Positions 20,055 to 23,148 of a DNA stretch of 23,148 nt are shown piece by piece. A program made the position numbers and the translations under genes. Source of the stretch: Funneliformis mosseae (Eukaryota; Glomeromycota; Glomeromycetes; Glomerales; Glomeraceae); contig CAJVPP010001061.1 of NCBI GenBank assembly GCA_910592005.1, positions 1 through 23,148 of the forward strand, written 5' to 3'. Below the pieces are notes generated by a model that saw only the letters and a list, made by a program, of their open reading frames with translations, did not search any database and was not told the DNA's origin. Position 1 is the stretch's first letter; each line of letters begins with the position of its first letter.

Positions 20055-20942
20055 ATCAAGAAGTATCATTCTTTACCATTCCCGAATATAAAAATTGGAA
20101 GGAAATAACCCTTGATGCTAAAATTTGGAAGGTCAAACATTACATGGTATTTTCTTTTATAAATTTTACAACAATTTATGTAGCTAACAAAGTTGTAACA
20201 TTCTTTGACATTTCTAATACCAAGGAAGATTTCAAAAATATAAAGCGTCATTAAAAAATTTTTTGGAGCTCAAAAACAAAAAAAAAAAAGAGTTGTTCGA
20301 TATGGCTATTATGAAAAGAAAGTTGATGGTCGCAAGAAATGGTTAAGCAAATGAAAAATATATAAATGTTTTTTCTGTTATTTCCTGTTTCCAATCAGAA
20401 TTTGACCTCTTTAACGAAAATTCACATTCCAAAATATATTTCTAATCCGAAGCAAGAAATCAGATAATGGATTTTATAATAAAGAGTTGATCTTATTTAG
20501 TCAAGCTGACGATGAACGTTCGATTCCAAATTTTTTCTCGACGAATTAAAACCTGGTCAGAGAAAAGTTTTGTATAATTATTTTAAGGACAAGTTCAAAT
20601 ACGAAATTAAAGTTTCTTCGTAAGCAGGTCGTTTCAGAATTAGCGGCATATACAATGGTGATGCAAGTCTTCAAGGTACAATTATCAAAATTGCTCAAGA
20701 TTTTGTCAGTTCAAATTCCATCAATATTCTTCAGGGAGAAGACAACTTGGTACAAGTGTTCTAGGGGGAAAATGCAGCTAGTGCTCACTATGTCAGCGTT
20801 GCAATCCCTGAAATGACTCGAAAAATTTCAGATGACTTATTACTATCATATTATAATTATGACGGTCAGTTTGTAGAACCAGAATGGTATTTGCCAATTC
20901 TGCCAATGATCCTTGTTAATGGATCTGAGGGTATTAGGACTA

Positions 20943-21007
20943 GTGAGTTTATGCATATTTATATTTAATAAAGCGAATAATATATTGATTTATCTTATCA
21001 TTATTAG
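20943..21007 (+). other. Retained intron in the topoisomerase II remnant
   Basis: The junctions are AGGACTA|gtgagttt and attattag|GTTGGAGT. Splicing yields GSEGIRTSWS, equivalent to the family segment GxEGIGTGWS. The length is 65 bp. Confidence 0.7.
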
Positions 21008-21528
21008 GTTGGAGTTATTTATTCCAAAATACAATCCTCACGAAATCGTTAAAAATTTAAAACAATAATCCTTTAACAGAATCCTTTAATAGAATTTCGA
21101 AAACTCCAAACATATTTATAAGGTTAAGAAATGACAGATACAAGATCAATGGCGAGATCCACCAAGTTAACGATGAGTCCATCTGAATTACCGATTCGCA
21201 GGTTTATAAAGAACAGCCAGAGTGAATATCTAGAATAAATAAAGTGTCAAGCTCGATCTTCATACGTAAACAAATCTGCCTTAGAGTTTTTTTTATTAAT
21301 TTCTTTTATAAATAATAGGAGTAAAAAGAAGACCATGGAACAACTACCGTAGACTTTACGGTCAAATTATCGCAAATAAGCAAGCTTTAGAGATTCTTTG
21401 AAGAAGGATCTGAAAAGCATTTCAAAGATGAGCATGGTGTGTTTCGATGTCAGCGGTCGTATTCGAAAATTTTATTCGCCTGAAGAAATTCTTAAGATAC
21501 AGTCTCGATTACTATAATAAGAGGAAGC

Positions 21529-21606
21529 GTATTTTTTTTTAATATTATCTTAATCAATTTAATTTGTATGATTCTAAATTTATAATCTTGATGATAAGCA
21601 TTTTAG
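21529..21606 (+). other. Retained intron in the topoisomerase II remnant
   Basis: The junctions are GGAAGC|gtattttt and cattttag|GCGCAAAG. Splicing extends YYNKRKR in frame. The length is 78 bp. Confidence 0.65.
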
Positions 21607-21853
21607 GCGCAAAGTGATAAAGGTACTTGAATATGTACAAGTATAAAGCCAGATTTGTTAAAATGAAGGTTGGTAATAGTCTTAAATATGAAAGCCTATC
21701 GAGAATTGCGACTATTGAATCCAATACTTTGAAAGATTTACGGACGATAATGATGATAAGGATGCAACTGCTATTGACTTTGATGATTCTCATAATGATC
21801 ATGGATATGATTATTTGATGAATGTTTCAGCGTGGAGCTTTTGTGTAGAAGGC

Positions 21854-21923
21854 GTAAGTTTTCAAATTGATATAATAACACTGTTTTATTCTGAAATTTT
21901 AAGAATATTCTTCTACGTATCAG
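21854..21923 (+). other. Retained intron in the topoisomerase II remnant
   Basis: The junctions are GTAGAAGGC|gtaagttt and gtatcag|GAGCAAAG. It follows the WSFCVEG end of the conserved GYDYL block. The length is 70 bp. Confidence 0.65.
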
Positions 21924-22037
21924 GAGCAAAGTATCATGAAGAAAAGCTGTGAAAGAAAGAGAACTTAGAGATTTTAGGAGGAAACATCCCAATAAATGTG
22001 GATGGAGAATTAAGATTGTTTTATTGAATCCTGGGAT

Positions 22038-22096
22038 GTAAGTAGTGAATTTTATTTACTGTATTGTATATACTTGTATTAATAAACAAATTACAG
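22038..22096 (+). other. Possible intron in the topoisomerase II C-terminal region
   Basis: The junctions are CTGGGAT|gtaagtag and aattacag|GATATTC. The splice signals are strong, but the flanking coding sequence is too decayed to confirm. The length is 59 bp. Confidence 0.45.
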
Positions 22097-22400
22097 GATA
22101 TTCAAAGACAGAAGCAATATAGAATAAGGGAAGTCCAAGTGAACACTGATAACGCGCCGAAATAACTACTAAACCTACCGGAGAATCAGTTTGCGATCAT
22201 TATCAATTTATGAATCTGTTGACGACATAATAGGAAAGAAATGATCATTACGCACGCATTGAATCGGTTGATGACGTGAGAGAGAAGAAACATTTATTTT
22301 CCATTGAATCGAAAGAAAGAAAAGTATTTGTCAATTGATGAATCATTTGATATTAATGCCATCATGATCTTTACTAAAGAGATTGAAGTAGATGTAAGGG

Positions 22401-23148
22401 TTTAATTCAAAAGATAAACAGATACTTGATAAAAAGAAATTTTGTTGAATTATCTGATGAAGAAAATACTCAAACATTTTAATATATTATCAGTAATAAT
22501 TGAACCGCAAAAATCGCAAAAATATTAATTGGCAAACTTTTTTTTTCCTTTCCTAAAATGGTACGACTTTAAGGTGAAGATTTCACACCGATAATAAACG
22601 AGAAATTTCATGTTCGATTTATATAGAAAACTGAAAAAAAAAATTATTTAAAAGCAACTTTCAATGTTGCTCTTTCAGTTACAATATAATAAATAAATTT
22701 TAATTTAAATGATTTTTTTATCAAGAAAAGATTTTCGCTAATAAATTGTCTTTGTTAAACTGGTTGTCCTTTGTAGATAATTTCGAAAATTTAATAAACT
22801 GTTTACACTTTTTTATAGTTCGCCTTCCTTTATTTATATATCAATACATTTGCAATGTCAAATCTTTATTGAGATTATATGAAAAAGATCAAACGAAAAA
22901 TGAATTCAAATTTTTTTTTTTTTCAACGCAACGTAATGCAGAAGAACTTTTTTTTTTTTCAACAATTGAATCTTAATTGATAAAGGATCAACGAAAAAAT
23001 GAATCGAATTCTTTTTTTATTTGCAACATCGTTCTTTATATACCTTCATTGCATTTCCAAAACACAAAAGCTGAAATGTAGATTAAATGATTACAAGTCG
23101 TACGTCAATGAACAAATTAAATTATTCTACGTGACTAAGTAATAATTA
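22401..23148. other. AT-rich right end with degenerate direct repeat and small hairpin
   Basis: I see no gene. A block aaagatcaaacgaaaaatga, followed by a poly-T tract and caacgcaacg, starts near 22881. It recurs degenerately as aaaggatcaacgaaaaaatg, poly-T and gcaacatcg from about 22981. A small inverted repeat (actgaaa ... agcaac / gttgct ... tttcagt) spans about 22629-22680. Open frames here are low-complexity Phe/Leu/Asn. Confidence 0.45.

Larger units (their letters stand above)
19678..22400 (+). pseudogene. TOP2: DNA topoisomerase II (eukaryotic type IIA), truncated and decayed
   Basis: The intact enzyme passes one DNA duplex through another using ATP. Pieces appear in family order: MIMTDQDHN (TOPRIM end, 19705 onward; DxDxD is now DxDxN, followed by a stop), LIINFLDHVSPSL, KCTKGDQEV and SFFTIPEYKNWKE (split by a MITE), the ELFDMA and DGRKKWLS motifs, NKELILFSQADDERSIPN (20478 onward), LDELKPGQRKVLYNYF, DASLQGTI, AASAHYVS with the presumed active-site Tyr at 20789-20791 (His replaces the usual preceding Arg), VEPEWYLPILPMILVNGSEG, IPKYNPHEIVKNLKQ, YKINGEIHQVNDESI, HGTTTVDFTVKLSQ, FDVSGRIRKFYSPEEIL, YSLDYYNKRKR, YKYKARFVKM and GYDYLMNVSAWSF. 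The ATPase domain is absent. Numerous frameshifts and stops are present. The right limit is uncertain because the C-terminal tail of the family is low complexity. Confidence 0.9.

Noticed and set aside
20147..20183. 37-bp candidate intron (gtattttc to atgtag)
   Set aside because: It is shorter than the other introns here, and splicing does not restore recognisable topoisomerase II sequence downstream.
21554..21992. Minus-strand ORFs over the topoisomerase II 3' part
   Set aside because: The plus strand carries YKYKARFVKM and GYDYLMNVSAWSF in family order, so these are shadows.
1..23148. tRNA, rRNA, CRISPR or bacterial-type operon signals
   Set aside because: A reading of both strands showed no tRNA T-loop with paired arms, no rRNA-like GC block and no regularly spaced identical repeats with unique spacers.

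Overview
The window looks like nuclear DNA of an AT-rich, repeat-rich fungus, most likely an arbuscular mycorrhizal fungus of the Rhizophagus/Glomeromycotina type. That placement is an inference. It rests on divergent BTB-BACK-TLDc genes in tandem, short GT-AG introns of about 60-105 bp, extreme A+T content with long poly-A/T tracts, and a dense mix of MULE, pogo/Tigger and Tc1-like elements. No viral, bacterial, CRISPR, rRNA or convincing tRNA feature was seen.

Layout. (1) 108-2720 and 4105-6660 are two copies of one duplicated segment. Each carries a minus-strand BTB-BACK-TLDc gene with one intron, and each copy is broken by its own lesions. The spacer holds a 126-bp hairpin MITE with TA ends (3528-3653) and a GC-rich perfect palindrome (2758-2776). 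(2) 7988-8859 is a decayed minus-strand gene that I read as an OB-fold/RPA-like protein, ending in a basic and acidic tail and lacking its 5' part. (3) About 9371-13577 is a pogo/Tigger-type DNA transposon coding on the minus strand. A complete Tc1/mariner-like element with TA target duplications (10717-12010, plus strand) sits inside its transposase gene, and a 131-bp MITE with an 8-bp target duplication (13428-13558) sits inside its terminal region. (4) About 13830-17610 is a decayed Mutator-like (MULE) transposase gene with introns, a SWIM zinc finger and an internal deletion that removes the first catalytic Asp. (5) 17100-17420 is a purine-rich degenerate repeat, followed by unidentified ORF fragments up to about 19380. 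(6) About 19678-22400 is a 5'-truncated, multiply frameshifted eukaryotic DNA topoisomerase II. It still carries introns, so it is not a processed retrocopy, and a 139-bp MITE with a 10-bp target duplication sits in one exon. (7) The right end is AT-rich with a degenerate direct repeat.

How the parts relate. Nothing here forms an operon or pathway. The window reads as a gene and transposon graveyard in which insertion order can be worked out: Tc1-like into Tigger, MITE into Tigger, MITE into topoisomerase II. Many premature stops are one C-to-T or G-to-A step from the expected codon. I found no convincing new functional system. The most informative items are the precisely bounded non-autonomous elements, the intron-bearing second topoisomerase II and the paired decayed BTB-TLDc genes.
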